The position numbers were made by a program, and so were the translations under genes. The notes under the pieces were generated by a model that had not been told where the DNA came from, ran no database searches, and was given only the letters and a program-made list of their open reading frames with translations. A DNA stretch of 64,000 nucleotides from GWB2-37-7 sp942492835 (lineage in GTDB: Bacteria > Bacillota > Clostridia > Lutisporales > Lutisporaceae), in assembly GCA_942492835.1 (NCBI GenBank), contig OW818645.1, positions 620,001 through 684,000 on the forward strand, read 5' to 3'. Below, in pieces: positions 45,622 to 54,377 of the stretch; the stretch's first letter is position 1; each line of letters opens with the position of its first letter.

Positions 45622-45645
45622 AAAAAGCGGCTTTCGCCGCTTTTT
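45622..45645 (-). terminator. pheT terminator
   Basis: AAAAAGCGGC / GCCGCTTTTT perfect stem with a GAAA tetraloop on the transcribed (minus) strand, directly abutting the pheT stop codon at 45646-45648. A textbook Rho-independent terminator. Confidence 0.95.
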
Positions 45646-48027
45646 CTATTGTCTTAGAATTGCTCCAACTTGGTTTGCAAGAGAATTTAGTATCTTATTG
45701 TGAACCTTTGATACATCTTCCTCTGTCAAGGTTTTCTCTTCAGAACGATATGTTATGGAATAAGCTATGCTCTTGTAGCCTTCCTCTATTTGACTTCCTC
45801 TATATAGGTCAAATAGTCTTACATCTTCTATTGTCCTGCCACCCTTATTTCTTATTATTTCTTCGATTTGTCCTGCTGTAATCTCTTCATTTACTACTAC
45901 AGCAATATCTCTGCTTACTGAAGGATACTTTGGCAATTGTCTATATTTAATTTCTGCATTGCTTTGGTTTGCAATTTCATCAAAGTTTAATTCTGCAATA
46001 TATACGCTTACTGGTATACCATAATTATCAAGAACATCTGGATGAACTTCGCCAAGCCAGCCAATTCTCTTGTTATTTATTATTAGCTCCGCTGTACGTC
46101 CTGGGTGTAAGCTATCATGATTTGATGAAAATATCCTATAGTTCTTAATGTTCAGTTCTTCCATCAGATTCTCTACTGCACCCTTCAAATCAAAGAAATT
46201 AACATCTCCGTACATTCCTATAGTGAGTACTTCACGCTCATCTGCCATATCTTTAAGTGGCAATTCTTCTGTAAGGTAAACCTTAGAAAGCTCAAAGAAT
46301 TTTCCTGCTTCTATCTTTTTATTGTAGTTCCTTGCAATAACCTCCATTATATTTGGTATAATGGTTGTTCTCATAATGCTTTGATCTTCGCCAAGTGGAT
46401 TAATAAGCTTTATGGCATTTCTTAGAGGGCTTTCTGCTTTAAGATTTATCTTGTTAAATACGCTGGGACTTACAAAAGAATATGTGTAAATTTCATAAAG
46501 ACCCTGAGAAACCATATTGTTTTTAGCTTTATCTATCAGCTTCTGATTATAGTTTTTTCCGCCTTGAGTAAAGGTTGTATCCATAAGCTTAGACGGAATA
46601 TTCTCGTAACCATATATTCTAGTTATTTCTTCTATAACATCTGCTTCAATTTGTACATCATCTCTAAAGGTTGGAATTGTCACATAGAAATTGCTATCAA
46701 CACTAAATTCTAAGGACTCAAGATACTCTTTCATATCATTACCACTGATATCAGCCCCAACAAATTTTCTTACTCTGTCCGGATCGATTTGAATCTTTTT
46801 ATTTTGTTTTGGCTGGCTATATAAATCTATTTTGTCTCCTACTACCTCACCAGCTGCCAGCATTTGAACTAAGTGACACGCTCTTTCTAAAGCTGTGATA
46901 GTAAGTTCAGCGTCAACACACTTCTCAAATCTACCAGAAGCCTCGCTTCTTAATCCTAATTTCTTTGAAGATAATCTTATGTTTACTGCCTCAAAGGTAG
47001 CGCTTTCAAATACAATATTTTTCGTATTTTCATCTATCTCACTATTACTGCTACCCATTATACCAGCGATTGAAATGGCTCTATCTTGGTCAGCTATAAC
47101 CAGCATAGATTCGCTTAAAGTTCTTTCAACTTCATCTAATGTAGTTATTTTTTCACCTTCAACAGCATTTCTTACAATTATCTTTCTTCCACCGAGCTTT
47201 TCTAAATCATAAGCATGCATTGGTTGACCCATTTCCAACATTACATAGTTAGTAATGTCAACTATATTATTAATAGGTCTAATTCCTGCTTTTAATAGTC
47301 TCTCCTGCATCCAGCTGGGTGAAGGCTGAATCTTAACATTCTTCACAACCCTTGAAGAAAATCTTTTGCATAGTTCTCCATTTTTCACATCTATTGCTAC
47401 ATAGCTTGATATGCTTTCGCTGTTTTCCTTAACATTTATTTCAGGATAGTTAAGCTTTTCTTTAAGAGTTGCAGCAGCTTCTCTTGCTATTCCTATAATG
47501 CTTAAGCAGTCAGGTCTATTGTTTGTGATTTCAAACTCAACAACTGCATCGTTTAGACCTAATACTTCTTTAATATCCTTACCTAGTGGATATTCTTTGT
47601 CTAATATATATATACCATGTAGAAGCTCCTCTGATAAGCCTTCTAATGGCATACCTAGTTCTTGTGCTGAGCAAAGCATTCCGTTTGACTCTATACCCCT
47701 CAGCTTTCCCTTCTTAATCTTTATTCCTCCAGGAAGAGAAGAACCATTAATTGCTACAGGTATGTAGTCACCCTCTTTTATATTGTTGGCTCCTGTGACA
47801 ATCTGGATTACCCCGCTTCCTATATCTATCTGCGTAATTACTAGTTTGTCAGCATCAGGATGTTTATCCACCTTCAATATCTTTCCTACTAATACGTTTT
47901 CTATCTCTTTACCCATTTCTTCTACTGCTTCTACCTTTGAGCCAGACATTGTCATAGCATCTGCAAAGGTATTTGTATCTACATTTATATCAACATAATC
48001 TTTAAGCCATTTTATTGGTACTAACAT
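45646..48027 (-). CDS. pheT: Phenylalanyl-tRNA synthetase beta subunit
   Basis: 793 aa, standard length. Order: N-terminal OB-fold tRNA-binding domain (about 40-150, KVDKHPDADKLVI), B3/B4 editing domain (about 210-370), B5 domain (about 400-475) and the inactive synthetase-like core plus the C-terminal ferredoxin-fold anticodon-binding domain (about 700-793, LPKYPSVSRDIAVVV). The start is the ATG at 48027, preceded by AAGGAGT; the ORF from 48057 starts in the spacer. Co-transcribed with pheS under T-box control. Confidence 0.96.
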   Translation of the reverse strand: MLVPIKWLKDYVDINVDTNTFADAMTMSGSKVEAVEEMGKEIENVLVGKILKVDKHPDADKLVITQIDIGSGVIQIVTGANNIKEGDYIPVAINGSSLPGGIKIKKGKLRGIESNGMLCSAQELGMPLEGLSEELLHGIYILDKEYPLGKDIKEVLGLNDAVVEFEITNNRPDCLSIIGIAREAAATLKEKLNYPEINVKENSESISSYVAIDVKNGELCKRFSSRVVKNVKIQPSPSWMQERLLKAGIRPINNIVDITNYVMLEMGQPMHAYDLEKLGGRKIIVRNAVEGEKITTLDEVERTLSESMLVIADQDRAISIAGIMGSSNSEIDENTKNIVFESATFEAVNIRLSSKKLGLRSEASGRFEKCVDAELTITALERACHLVQMLAAGEVVGDKIDLYSQPKQNKKIQIDPDRVRKFVGADISGNDMKEYLESLEFSVDSNFYVTIPTFRDDVQIEADVIEEITRIYGYENIPSKLMDTTFTQGGKNYNQKLIDKAKNNMVSQGLYEIYTYSFVSPSVFNKINLKAESPLRNAIKLINPLGEDQSIMRTTIIPNIMEVIARNYNKKIEAGKFFELSKVYLTEELPLKDMADEREVLTIGMYGDVNFFDLKGAVENLMEELNIKNYRIFSSNHDSLHPGRTAELIINNKRIGWLGEVHPDVLDNYGIPVSVYIAELNFDEIANQSNAEIKYRQLPKYPSVSRDIAVVVNEEITAGQIEEIIRNKGGRTIEDVRLFDLYRGSQIEEGYKSIAYSITYRSEEKTLTEEDVSKVHNKILNSLANQVGAILRQ

Positions 48028-48079
48028 TTTAAAACTCCTTTCTATGATGTTTTGCACATTCTATATTGTTTTCTGTGTA

Positions 48080-49099
48080 TTAAAATTGACTTAAGAATCT
48101 TTTATCATTTTCAAACATAAGTCTTAAGTCATCGATACCATACTTAAGCATAACTATTCTGTCCAAACCCATACCAAAGGCAAAGCCTGAATACACTTCT
48201 GGGTCAATACCACTGTTTTTTAGTACATTTGGATGTACCATACCTGCTCCAAGCACTTCTATCCAGCCTGTTCCTTTACATACTCTACAGCCCTTACCCC
48301 CACAGGCAAAACAGCTGCAATCCATCTCAGCACTGGGCTCTGTAAATGGGAAATGATGTGGTCTAAATTTTGTTTTTATATTATCTCCATATAGTCTTTT
48401 TGCAAAAACATCTAAGGTTCCTTTTAAGTTTGCCATTGTAATGCCTTTGTCTACTACAAGTCCTTCTATTTGATGGAACATAGGTGAGTGCGTTGCATCT
48501 ATTTCATCTGCTCTATAAACTCTACCTGGTGCTATTATTCTAATAGGGGGCTTTGATTTCTCCATAGTCCTAACCTGAACTGGTGAGGTTTGAGTTCTTA
48601 GCAGTATGTCTTCTGTTACATAGAAGGTATCTTGCATATCTCTTGCTGGATGAAATTTGCTATGGTTTAATGCATCAAAATTATAGTAAGTCTTCTCAAT
48701 TTCAGGTCCTTCAACTATACTAAAGCCCATTCCTATAAAAATTTCTTTAACCTCATCTAGTACTATGGTTATAGGGTGCTTATTGCCTAACTCTTTCTTT
48801 TGAGAGGGCATTGTAACATCAATAAATTCGTTTCTAAGTCTATCTTCCAACTCTCGTCTTTTAAAGAAGTACTCTGTTAGCTCTATTTTTTCATTTATAT
48901 AGTCTCTTATTTCATTTGCAAGCTGTCCTATAATAGGTCTTTCCTCAGCAGACAAAGCTCCCATACCTCTTAGTACCTGGGTTAACTCACCCTTTTTCCC
49001 TAAATATTTAATTCTTAACTCTTCCAATTCTTGAAGGTTATTTACACTCTCAAGCTCTCTAATTGATTCCTGCTTGATTACTTCTAACTTTTCTCTCAT
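48080..49099 (-). CDS. pheS: Phenylalanyl-tRNA synthetase alpha subunit
   Basis: 339 aa. N-terminal coiled coil (about 1-90), then the class II catalytic core with motif 2 (FHQIEGLVVDKG, preceded by RVYRADEIDATHSPM), GLGAGMV-like HP segment and motif 3 GFAFGMGLDRIVMLKYGIDD. A Cys cluster CSCFACGGKGCRVCKGTGW is inserted before motif 3, the common bacterial metal-binding insertion. GAAAGGAG precedes the ATG. It pairs with PheT as an alpha2beta2 enzyme. Confidence 0.96.
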   Translation of the reverse strand: MREKLEVIKQESIRELESVNNLQELEELRIKYLGKKGELTQVLRGMGALSAEERPIIGQLANEIRDYINEKIELTEYFFKRRELEDRLRNEFIDVTMPSQKKELGNKHPITIVLDEVKEIFIGMGFSIVEGPEIEKTYYNFDALNHSKFHPARDMQDTFYVTEDILLRTQTSPVQVRTMEKSKPPIRIIAPGRVYRADEIDATHSPMFHQIEGLVVDKGITMANLKGTLDVFAKRLYGDNIKTKFRPHHFPFTEPSAEMDCSCFACGGKGCRVCKGTGWIEVLGAGMVHPNVLKNSGIDPEVYSGFAFGMGLDRIVMLKYGIDDLRLMFENDKRFLSQF

Positions 49100-49191
49100 T
49101 TTAAAGCTCCTTTCTATATATATCGCACAAATAATTTACATTAATAAAATAGTGCGTTATGTTTTCTGTTTTTTATGATATGTTATACAAA

Positions 49192-49417
49192 AAAATAAAC
49201 CTCCTCCCAAAGTAAAAGGGACGAAGGAATCTCGCGGTACCACCCAAATTGCCTGTACAAATACAGGCCACTTGAAAAATATAACGGTTTACCCGTCAAA
49301 GCCTACTATTACTTCAACTTTGAATCTCAAGAGTGAACTTCAAAAAGCGCGTTACTGGATATGCTCTCAGCCAATGGCATAACCTCTCTGCAAGACGCAC
49401 AAATTTACTCTCTCTGT
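49192..49417 (-). ncRNA. T-box leader (Phe) upstream of pheST
   Basis: The minus strand carries the T-box core TGGGTGGTACCGCG (49233-49246), a Stem I region with an AGAGAG/GCTGAGAG pattern (about 49360-49417), and a terminator just after the T-box (GGGAGGAGG pairing with CCTTCGTCCC, followed by a T-rich tract ending near 49192). A candidate specifier TTC (phenylalanine) lies at 49335-49337 followed by A, in the position expected on the 3' side of Stem I. Uncharged tRNA-Phe would stabilise the antiterminator and turn on pheST. Confidence 0.93.
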
Positions 49418-49423
49418 CATAGA

Positions 49424-49429
49424 TTATAG
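49424..49429 (-). promoter_or_regulatory. Candidate -10 box for the T-box transcript
   Basis: TATAAT on the minus strand about 7 nt before the leader's first structured bases. No good -35 is visible at 17 nt. It overlaps the space just beyond the yqzL stop codon, so the pheST transcript can start there independently of yqzL. Confidence 0.45.
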
Positions 49430-49432
49430 ATA

Positions 49433-49522
49433 TTAGTTTTGTATATATTTCTTATAGAGTAAGTATGCTTCGATAGAACCTGTTTTTTTAAATATTGCCC
49501 ACATCAATTCAGATAAACGCAT
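49433..49522 (-). CDS. yqzL: YqzL-family micro-protein
   Basis: 29 codons. ATG at 49522 is 7 nt after AAGGAGAG; the product begins MRLSELMWAIFKKTGSIEAY and continues LLYKKYIQN. The pattern W-x-x-F-x-x-T-G-x-I-x-A-Y-L-L-Y-K matches the small YqzL proteins of Firmicutes, whose function is unknown. An overlapping ATG four bases earlier gives only five codons. It is directly upstream of the pheST T-box leader and on the same strand. Confidence 0.72.
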   Translation of the reverse strand: MRLSELMWAIFKKTGSIEAYLLYKKYIQN

Positions 49523-49745
49523 ACATTATCTCTCCTTAACATAATCTTTTTTTTATTATATCACAAGGAGAATCAATTTACAATAAATAACATTGTGGAA
49601 ATATTTATTTATACAAATATATTTTCAGAAATCATATTACTTTATACTAAAAATGCAATAAGTATATTATATTCTGATTTATTCCGTATGTATATATATA
49701 ATTTAAATATTTTACTTAGAAAATCTTCTAAATTGAATAAAACTA
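49523..49745. other. AT-rich intergenic region between yqzL and the phosphatase gene
   Basis: 223 bp with no supported gene; it must contain the yqzL promoter. The plus-strand frame over 49595-49792 lacks a ribosome site and is not counted. Confidence 0.4.
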
Positions 49746-50309
49746 TTATATCAACTCTATTTCTTCTACAGATTCAAAATCCACCCCATTGAACTTAAAA
49801 CACAAGATAAAAGGCATTTTATCTATAATAGACAAAAAATCAGCATGTCCAAAAGCAGGGTTAAAATAATTAATTATTGTACTTAGTGCAGTACCATGAG
49901 TGGCAATAGCTATACTCTTTCCTATATTTTCATTTATCACATCAAGTAATGCTGAGATATTCCTCTCTTGAACCTCTTTTAAACACTCCCCCTCTGGAAG
50001 TTTAAAGCTAAAATCCTCCCACTGATTTTTTGAGTATGCGCGGAAATCTTCTACCCATTCACCTACTTTCCTTTCACGAAAATTATCAATTGTTATAATA
50101 TCTAGTTTTGTATTATCTGCAAAGTGTTTAATCGTATCAAAGGATCTTTTGTATGGGCTTGAGTATATATTAGAAATTTCTCTATTAATTAATGCCCTTG
50201 TAACCTTATTAGTATCTAAAAACCCTTTTTCTGTTAAGGGTCTAGTCATATCATCCCTATGAGTAAAGTCTGGTTCTGCGTGTCTAACAAAATACACTAG
50301 TGTTTCCAT
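49746..50309 (-). CDS. Histidine phosphatase (phosphoglycerate mutase-like) family protein
   Basis: 187 aa. The catalytic RHAE motif (FVRHAEPDF) is at the N-terminus, the second phosphate-binding Arg is in SSPYKRSFDT, Glu in LPEGECLKEV and the second His in IATHGTALS. Family members are broad phosphatases; a cofactor-dependent mutase is unlikely at this length. A weak ribosome site (GGGGG, 11 nt away) precedes the ATG. Substrate unknown. Confidence 0.87.
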   Translation of the reverse strand: METLVYFVRHAEPDFTHRDDMTRPLTEKGFLDTNKVTRALINREISNIYSSPYKRSFDTIKHFADNTKLDIITIDNFRERKVGEWVEDFRAYSKNQWEDFSFKLPEGECLKEVQERNISALLDVINENIGKSIAIATHGTALSTIINYFNPAFGHADFLSIIDKMPFILCFKFNGVDFESVEEIELI

Positions 50310-50354
50310 AGTTTATTCTTACCCCCTTATATGTCTATGTACTTAATATTACTA

Positions 50355-50405
50355 CTACTTATTAGTTCCTTTATATAAAAATTCAACTTCTCCACCAGGC
50401 ATAAA
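50355..50405 (-). pseudogene. Duplicated 3' end of the LprI-like gene
   Basis: On the minus strand this stretch encodes MPGGEVEFLYKGTNK and a TAG stop, nearly identical to MLGGDVEFLYKGTNK at the end of the LprI-like gene (51451-52059). Thirty bases (50355-50384) match 51451-51480 exactly. The frame is stopped two codons upstream (TAG), so only a tail survives. It points to a lost tandem copy between the phosphatase and zinc-ribbon genes. Confidence 0.8.
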
Positions 50406-50445
50406 CTATATCAAACAGTTTTCCCCATTTTGTTCTTAGCAGAAC

Positions 50446-50829
50446 TTATTCCTCTACAACAAAGTTCAGTCCACAGGATGGACATTCTTCATCCTCTTTT
50501 TTAAGCTTAAAACCACAGCCAGGACAAATATCTAATTCACTAGTTTCAGCTTCGCTTTCATGTAAATTGTTATGTTGTGACTTGAAGTTGTACAGGATAT
50601 CTTTTATGCTCCTGCCCTCTACCTCTATTACTGTTATTTCATCAGCTGGAAACCAATCAATCTTACCACTTTCATCTGTAACAGCTACAAGATTAAAAAG
50701 TCCCTCTTCTTCATGCGGAAAAAGAACACCTCCAAGGAAGCTAGGTCTTGAATCCTTGTAGAATGAATAACTTGTTCCAACAAGAACATATACTTGCTTG
50801 TTTCTTTCATTTCTTACTATAACTGCCAT
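50446..50829 (-). CDS. Protein with C-terminal zinc ribbon
   Basis: 127 aa. The C-terminus contains two CxxC pairs (CPGCGFKLKKEDEECPSCG) forming a zinc ribbon; the N-terminal 90 residues are a beta-rich domain (VYVLVGTSYSFYK, then DEITVIEVEGRSIKDIL) that I cannot assign. No signal peptide or membrane segment. It is flanked by the LprI tail fragment and a lipoprotein gene on the same strand. Confidence 0.7.
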   Translation of the reverse strand: MAVIVRNERNKQVYVLVGTSYSFYKDSRPSFLGGVLFPHEEEGLFNLVAVTDESGKIDWFPADEITVIEVEGRSIKDILYNFKSQHNNLHESEAETSELDICPGCGFKLKKEDEECPSCGLNFVVEE

Positions 50830-50886
50830 TAATCTTCACCTCAAATCTATAATTTTTTTAACTGCGGAGAATTGATAGAATGGTCT

Positions 50887-51363
50887 TTACTCTGATTTTT
50901 TGACTACTGCGTCACCTTCGCTTTTTATAGTTATTGAAAATTCTCCACCTGTATCATTACCAACAATTTTTATCCTACTAGTTCCTTTTTTTAGGTCTAT
51001 TTCAGTACTACCTTTACTATTGTCCGTAAACAGCTCCATAATCTCATTATTTGGATTTATTAAAACACATTTAAATTTTCCCTTGTTTATTTCTGATGTA
51101 TAATCGATGAGCGCTTTACCGCTTCCTTCAGAATTAATTACCCATAATGTCTCCATACCATAAAAAGTCTTAAATCTAACACTGCTTTTATCGTTTGTAT
51201 TGGTGCCTATTCTTTTGACAAAGCTATAATTATCATTTTGTTTTACAATTGCCTTATCATCATTGTATACACTTTTTTGATAGGCTGAAGCACTATAGCA
51301 TCCCACTTGCACAATAGCTAGTAACAATAAAGTCACTAGTATAATGATTTTCTTCTTCTGCAT
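50887..51363 (-). CDS. Hypothetical lipoprotein
   Basis: 158 aa with signal peptide and lipobox (LAIVQVGC, Cys about residue 22). The mature part is beta-rich, including KGTSRIKIVGNDTGGEFSITI, which suggests a small sandwich domain that binds at the membrane surface. No family recognised. GAGG precedes the ATG. Confidence 0.65.
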   Translation of the reverse strand: MQKKKIIILVTLLLLAIVQVGCYSASAYQKSVYNDDKAIVKQNDNYSFVKRIGTNTNDKSSVRFKTFYGMETLWVINSEGSGKALIDYTSEINKGKFKCVLINPNNEIMELFTDNSKGSTEIDLKKGTSRIKIVGNDTGGEFSITIKSEGDAVVKKSE

Positions 51364-51450
51364 ATTTACCTCCTTTTATTTATCTGGGCTTGTAAACCCT
51401 GTAATTTGAACTGTCTGCTGGTTTATCTCTCTGTATCGTACTTATTATTG

Positions 51451-52059
51451 CTACTTATTAGTTCCTTTATATAAAAATTCTACATCTCCACCAAGCATAA
51501 AATTATATTCCATTAGCTGTAAGGTTCTTACTCGAAGCCTATTGTTTGCTGAAATTACCAATTGAACTCTAGCTTGTGAGCCAAATCCAAAGTCTTCCCA
51601 TGTTTCTCTTATAAAATCAGACTCATTTGTATGATACTGCAACCAACCTTTTTGAGCTTCCTTCAACTTATTTTGTTCTTTTTCATTAAGCTTTTTTAGT
51701 AATATGTTATATGTATTATTTAATTCTTTATCCCATATTTCATAATATTTATCTTCTAGCTCAACCCATCCTTGAGTACTAAATTCTGATGACTCTTGAA
51801 ATTTTGCTAACTCTTCCTTGTATTCTTTATCAATTGCATTATCCTTTACATGTTCTGAAAATCCTTCATCTGACATTTGATACTGTCCATAATATGAGTC
51901 ATCTATATTTGTTTGTATATCTGAATTATTCTTTTCTGTAGGAGTAGTATTATTTTGCTGCAATTGATTTGCTTCTGGCTCTATATTTGCAAGTCCTTTA
52001 TCATTTGTGCATGATGTAAGCATCAATATCATTACTAAAATTACTATAAATCTTTTCAT
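51451..52059 (-). CDS. Lipoprotein with LprI (DUF1311) domain
   Basis: 202 aa. Lipobox LTSC (about residue 17), a Gln/Asn/Thr-rich linker (about 20-60), then an LprI domain (about 95-190) with WDKELNNTYNILLKKLNEKE and LKEAQKGWLQY, the family hallmark. LprI of Mycobacterium inhibits lysozyme; whether this one does is unknown. The conserved cysteines of many LprI domains are absent. GAGAG precedes the ATG. Its 3' end is duplicated at 50355-50405. Confidence 0.75.
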   Translation of the reverse strand: MKRFIVILVMILMLTSCTNDKGLANIEPEANQLQQNNTTPTEKNNSDIQTNIDDSYYGQYQMSDEGFSEHVKDNAIDKEYKEELAKFQESSEFSTQGWVELEDKYYEIWDKELNNTYNILLKKLNEKEQNKLKEAQKGWLQYHTNESDFIRETWEDFGFGSQARVQLVISANNRLRVRTLQLMEYNFMLGGDVEFLYKGTNK

Positions 52060-52252
52060 ATGCTACGCTCTCCTTTTTGTGCTGATAATATATATGTGGC
52101 GAAAATTACATTGCATATCAACTAGTAATTTATATAATAACAGAGTTTACAATGGATTTAAATACTGATTTACTTTCAAAAGAATGCAACAAAATGATAT
52201 AATTAAAAATAAATGAAGCTTAAACATATACTCTTCCTAGGGAGGTAGTGAA

Positions 52253-53650
52253 ATGATACTAGAAAAAGATCAGATAAATAGATATATGAGACATATAATT
52301 ATACCCGAAATAAGCGGACCTGGTCAAAAGAAGCTGCTTGACTCCTCTGTTTTAGTTTGCTGTGATAGTTTGTACAGTTCTTCCTTTATGCTCTACTATC
52401 TTACAGCTATGGGAATAGGCAAACTAACCTGCTTGACAGATGATACCTCAAACAGTCAACATTTAGCTAATATCCTAAATAAGCTTAATCCTGATGTATC
52501 CATTTTAATATCTGATAAAGCTTATTTTGATAGTAAATATGACGCTGTTATCATACTAAATGAGATATCAGAGTATAAACTGAGTTGTATCAGAACAAAG
52601 AAAATGCCAGTTATTGTAGCTGCTTCTGTCGGTGACAAAGGTCTCATAAGAACTATTCAAAAACATACTTGCTTAGATTCTTCATTAGCTGAACTTAAGG
52701 ACTTTTATATAAACAATCATGAAAATACAAATACTACATTGTTTAGCTATCCATGCATAAACCTAGTAAGCACAATAGCTGCCATCGAGGCTGTAAAGGT
52801 AATTTTAAAAATAGGGAATTATTGTGAAAAGCCACTATACATAGACCTTTGGGATTATAGCTTTTCATATGAAATACATGGTATACAACAAAAGTCTAGT
52901 AGTTCTGATAAGCAAAATCTATTAAGCAAATTAAAAAAATCAAAGGTTTTGATTGTAGGTTGTGGCGGACTCGGCTCTCCTGTAGCTTATACGCTGACAC
53001 AAATGGGAATAGGTAAGCTTGGGCTTGTGGATTTTGATACTGTAGATATTAGCAATCTAAACAGGCAGATACTCCACTCAACAGACAAAATAGGCATGTT
53101 AAAGGTGAAGTCAGCAGAAGCTTTTCTTAAAGAATTAAATCCTGATGTTGAAATATATGCTTATGACGAGAAATTTTCAGTAGAGAATGCAGAAAGCTTG
53201 ATTAAGGATTACGATATAATTGTAGATGGTCTAGACAATCTTCCAACGAGATACTTGCTAAACGATATATGCTATTTCTTAAAGAAGTCTCTTGTTGAGG
53301 CAGGTGTTCTTGGCTTTAACGGTCTTGCAACTGTCATTATTACTGATATTGGTCCCTGCTATCGCTGTACCTTCCCTGAAACATCAGATGACAGCTCAAT
53401 ACCCTCATGTTCAGAAACTGGAGTTTTGGGTGCTGTTCCTGGTATAATGGGTACACTTCAAGCTGTAGAGGTTATAAAACAGCTTACAGGTATCGGAGAA
53501 ACTCTACTGAACAAAATTATTATGTTTGATGCATTAAATACAGAGTTTACTTTGCTTGACATTTATAAAGAGGATTCCTGTGTATTGTGCGGCAGTAATC
53601 CAACCATTGATACTCTTAAAGAATATAACTTTGAGTGTGAAAGTAAGTAG
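52253..53650 (+). CDS. Tandem ThiF/MoeB-like E1 protein: degenerate N-half, active C-half
   Basis: 465 aa, twice the usual E1 length. Residues 1-210 align with a MoeB/ThiF domain from the RYMRHIIIPEISGPGQKKLL start to the C-terminal AAIEAVKVILKIG helix, but the ATP-binding loop is lost (VLVCCDSLYSSSF instead of GCGGLGSPV). Residues 225-465 are a complete E1: GCGGLG (236-241), DFDTVDISNLNRQ, Lys284, DGLDNL, CxxC pairs at 369/372 and 443/446, and Cys386 in SCSETG. It would adenylate the C-terminal glycine of a ThiS/MoaD-type sulfur carrier, possibly as a self-contained pair like eukaryotic E1. No carrier gene is nearby. GGGAGG precedes the ATG. Confidence 0.83.
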   Translation: MILEKDQINRYMRHIIIPEISGPGQKKLLDSSVLVCCDSLYSSSFMLYYLTAMGIGKLTCLTDDTSNSQHLANILNKLNPDVSILISDKAYFDSKYDAVIILNEISEYKLSCIRTKKMPVIVAASVGDKGLIRTIQKHTCLDSSLAELKDFYINNHENTNTTLFSYPCINLVSTIAAIEAVKVILKIGNYCEKPLYIDLWDYSFSYEIHGIQQKSSSSDKQNLLSKLKKSKVLIVGCGGLGSPVAYTLTQMGIGKLGLVDFDTVDISNLNRQILHSTDKIGMLKVKSAEAFLKELNPDVEIYAYDEKFSVENAESLIKDYDIIVDGLDNLPTRYLLNDICYFLKKSLVEAGVLGFNGLATVIITDIGPCYRCTFPETSDDSSIPSCSETGVLGAVPGIMGTLQAVEVIKQLTGIGETLLNKIIMFDALNTEFTLLDIYKEDSCVLCGSNPTIDTLKEYNFECESK

Positions 53651-53768
53651 TAAGAATTTTTCTAGAATACTTACTTTCATAATCAAACTCAATAAGTGTT
53701 TTATCCCCGATACTTCCGCCTTGCATAATGATTGCTTAATATACTATTTCCAATACACACTCAAGCCC

Positions 53769-54308
53769 TTAATAGTTGGGAATTGAATTAAAGAATACAT
53801 TTCTATCACTTGCTTCATATACAGTTTTTTCCTGAAAATACTCCCTTTCTCTGTTGTAGACATAGTCAATAGTCTGCATACCACAATGATCTATTATTAT
53901 AGCAGTAACAACAGGGGTTTTTTCTTCACCAATAGTAGAAAAGCTAAAATATAATTGACCTATTTGTACATATCTCATAAACAAAGGATAATACTTATCT
54001 TTATCTGCCACTACCAATAGCCAGTTTTGTCCATCATCCCAAAGCATATTACCTTTTTCATCTCGTCTTGCAACTGTATATAGCTCTACTTTCTCTTCTT
54101 CATTATCTAAATCAAAATCATATGCGAATTCACTAAGCTTTGTAGCATATTCACTTGTTCTAGGATCAACTTCGACTGCACTTATTATCTTAAGTTCAGC
54201 TTCTTTATTCTCTAATGAATCAACCTTATCATTTGTTTTAGCTTGGCATCCCAATACTGTGAATATCAAACATAGAACCATAGCTAAAAGATAAATTTGT
54301 TTTTTCAA
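53769..54308 (-). CDS. Hypothetical lipoprotein
   Basis: 179 aa, lipobox VLGC (about residue 21). The mature region is acidic, with DFDLDNEEEKVELYTVARRD in the middle, a pattern seen in proteins with beta-propeller-like or FG-GAP-like surface domains, but no family is recognised. The last residues are FNSIPNY. A ribosome site (GGAGG) lies before the ATG. Confidence 0.6.
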   Translation of the reverse strand: MKKQIYLLAMVLCLIFTVLGCQAKTNDKVDSLENKEAELKIISAVEVDPRTSEYATKLSEFAYDFDLDNEEEKVELYTVARRDEKGNMLWDDGQNWLLVVADKDKYYPLFMRYVQIGQLYFSFSTIGEEKTPVVTAIIIDHCGMQTIDYVYNREREYFQEKTVYEASDRNVFFNSIPNY

Positions 54309-54377
54309 AGCTCTTACCTCCAGAAATCATTTTATAATCAGTATTTTGAAGTTCTCCTAAATCTTACACACCTATTG

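Noticed and set aside
49595..49792. 65-codon plus-strand frame near the phosphatase gene
   Set aside because: No ribosome site, AT-biased composition, and it overlaps the 3' end of a supported gene on the other strand.
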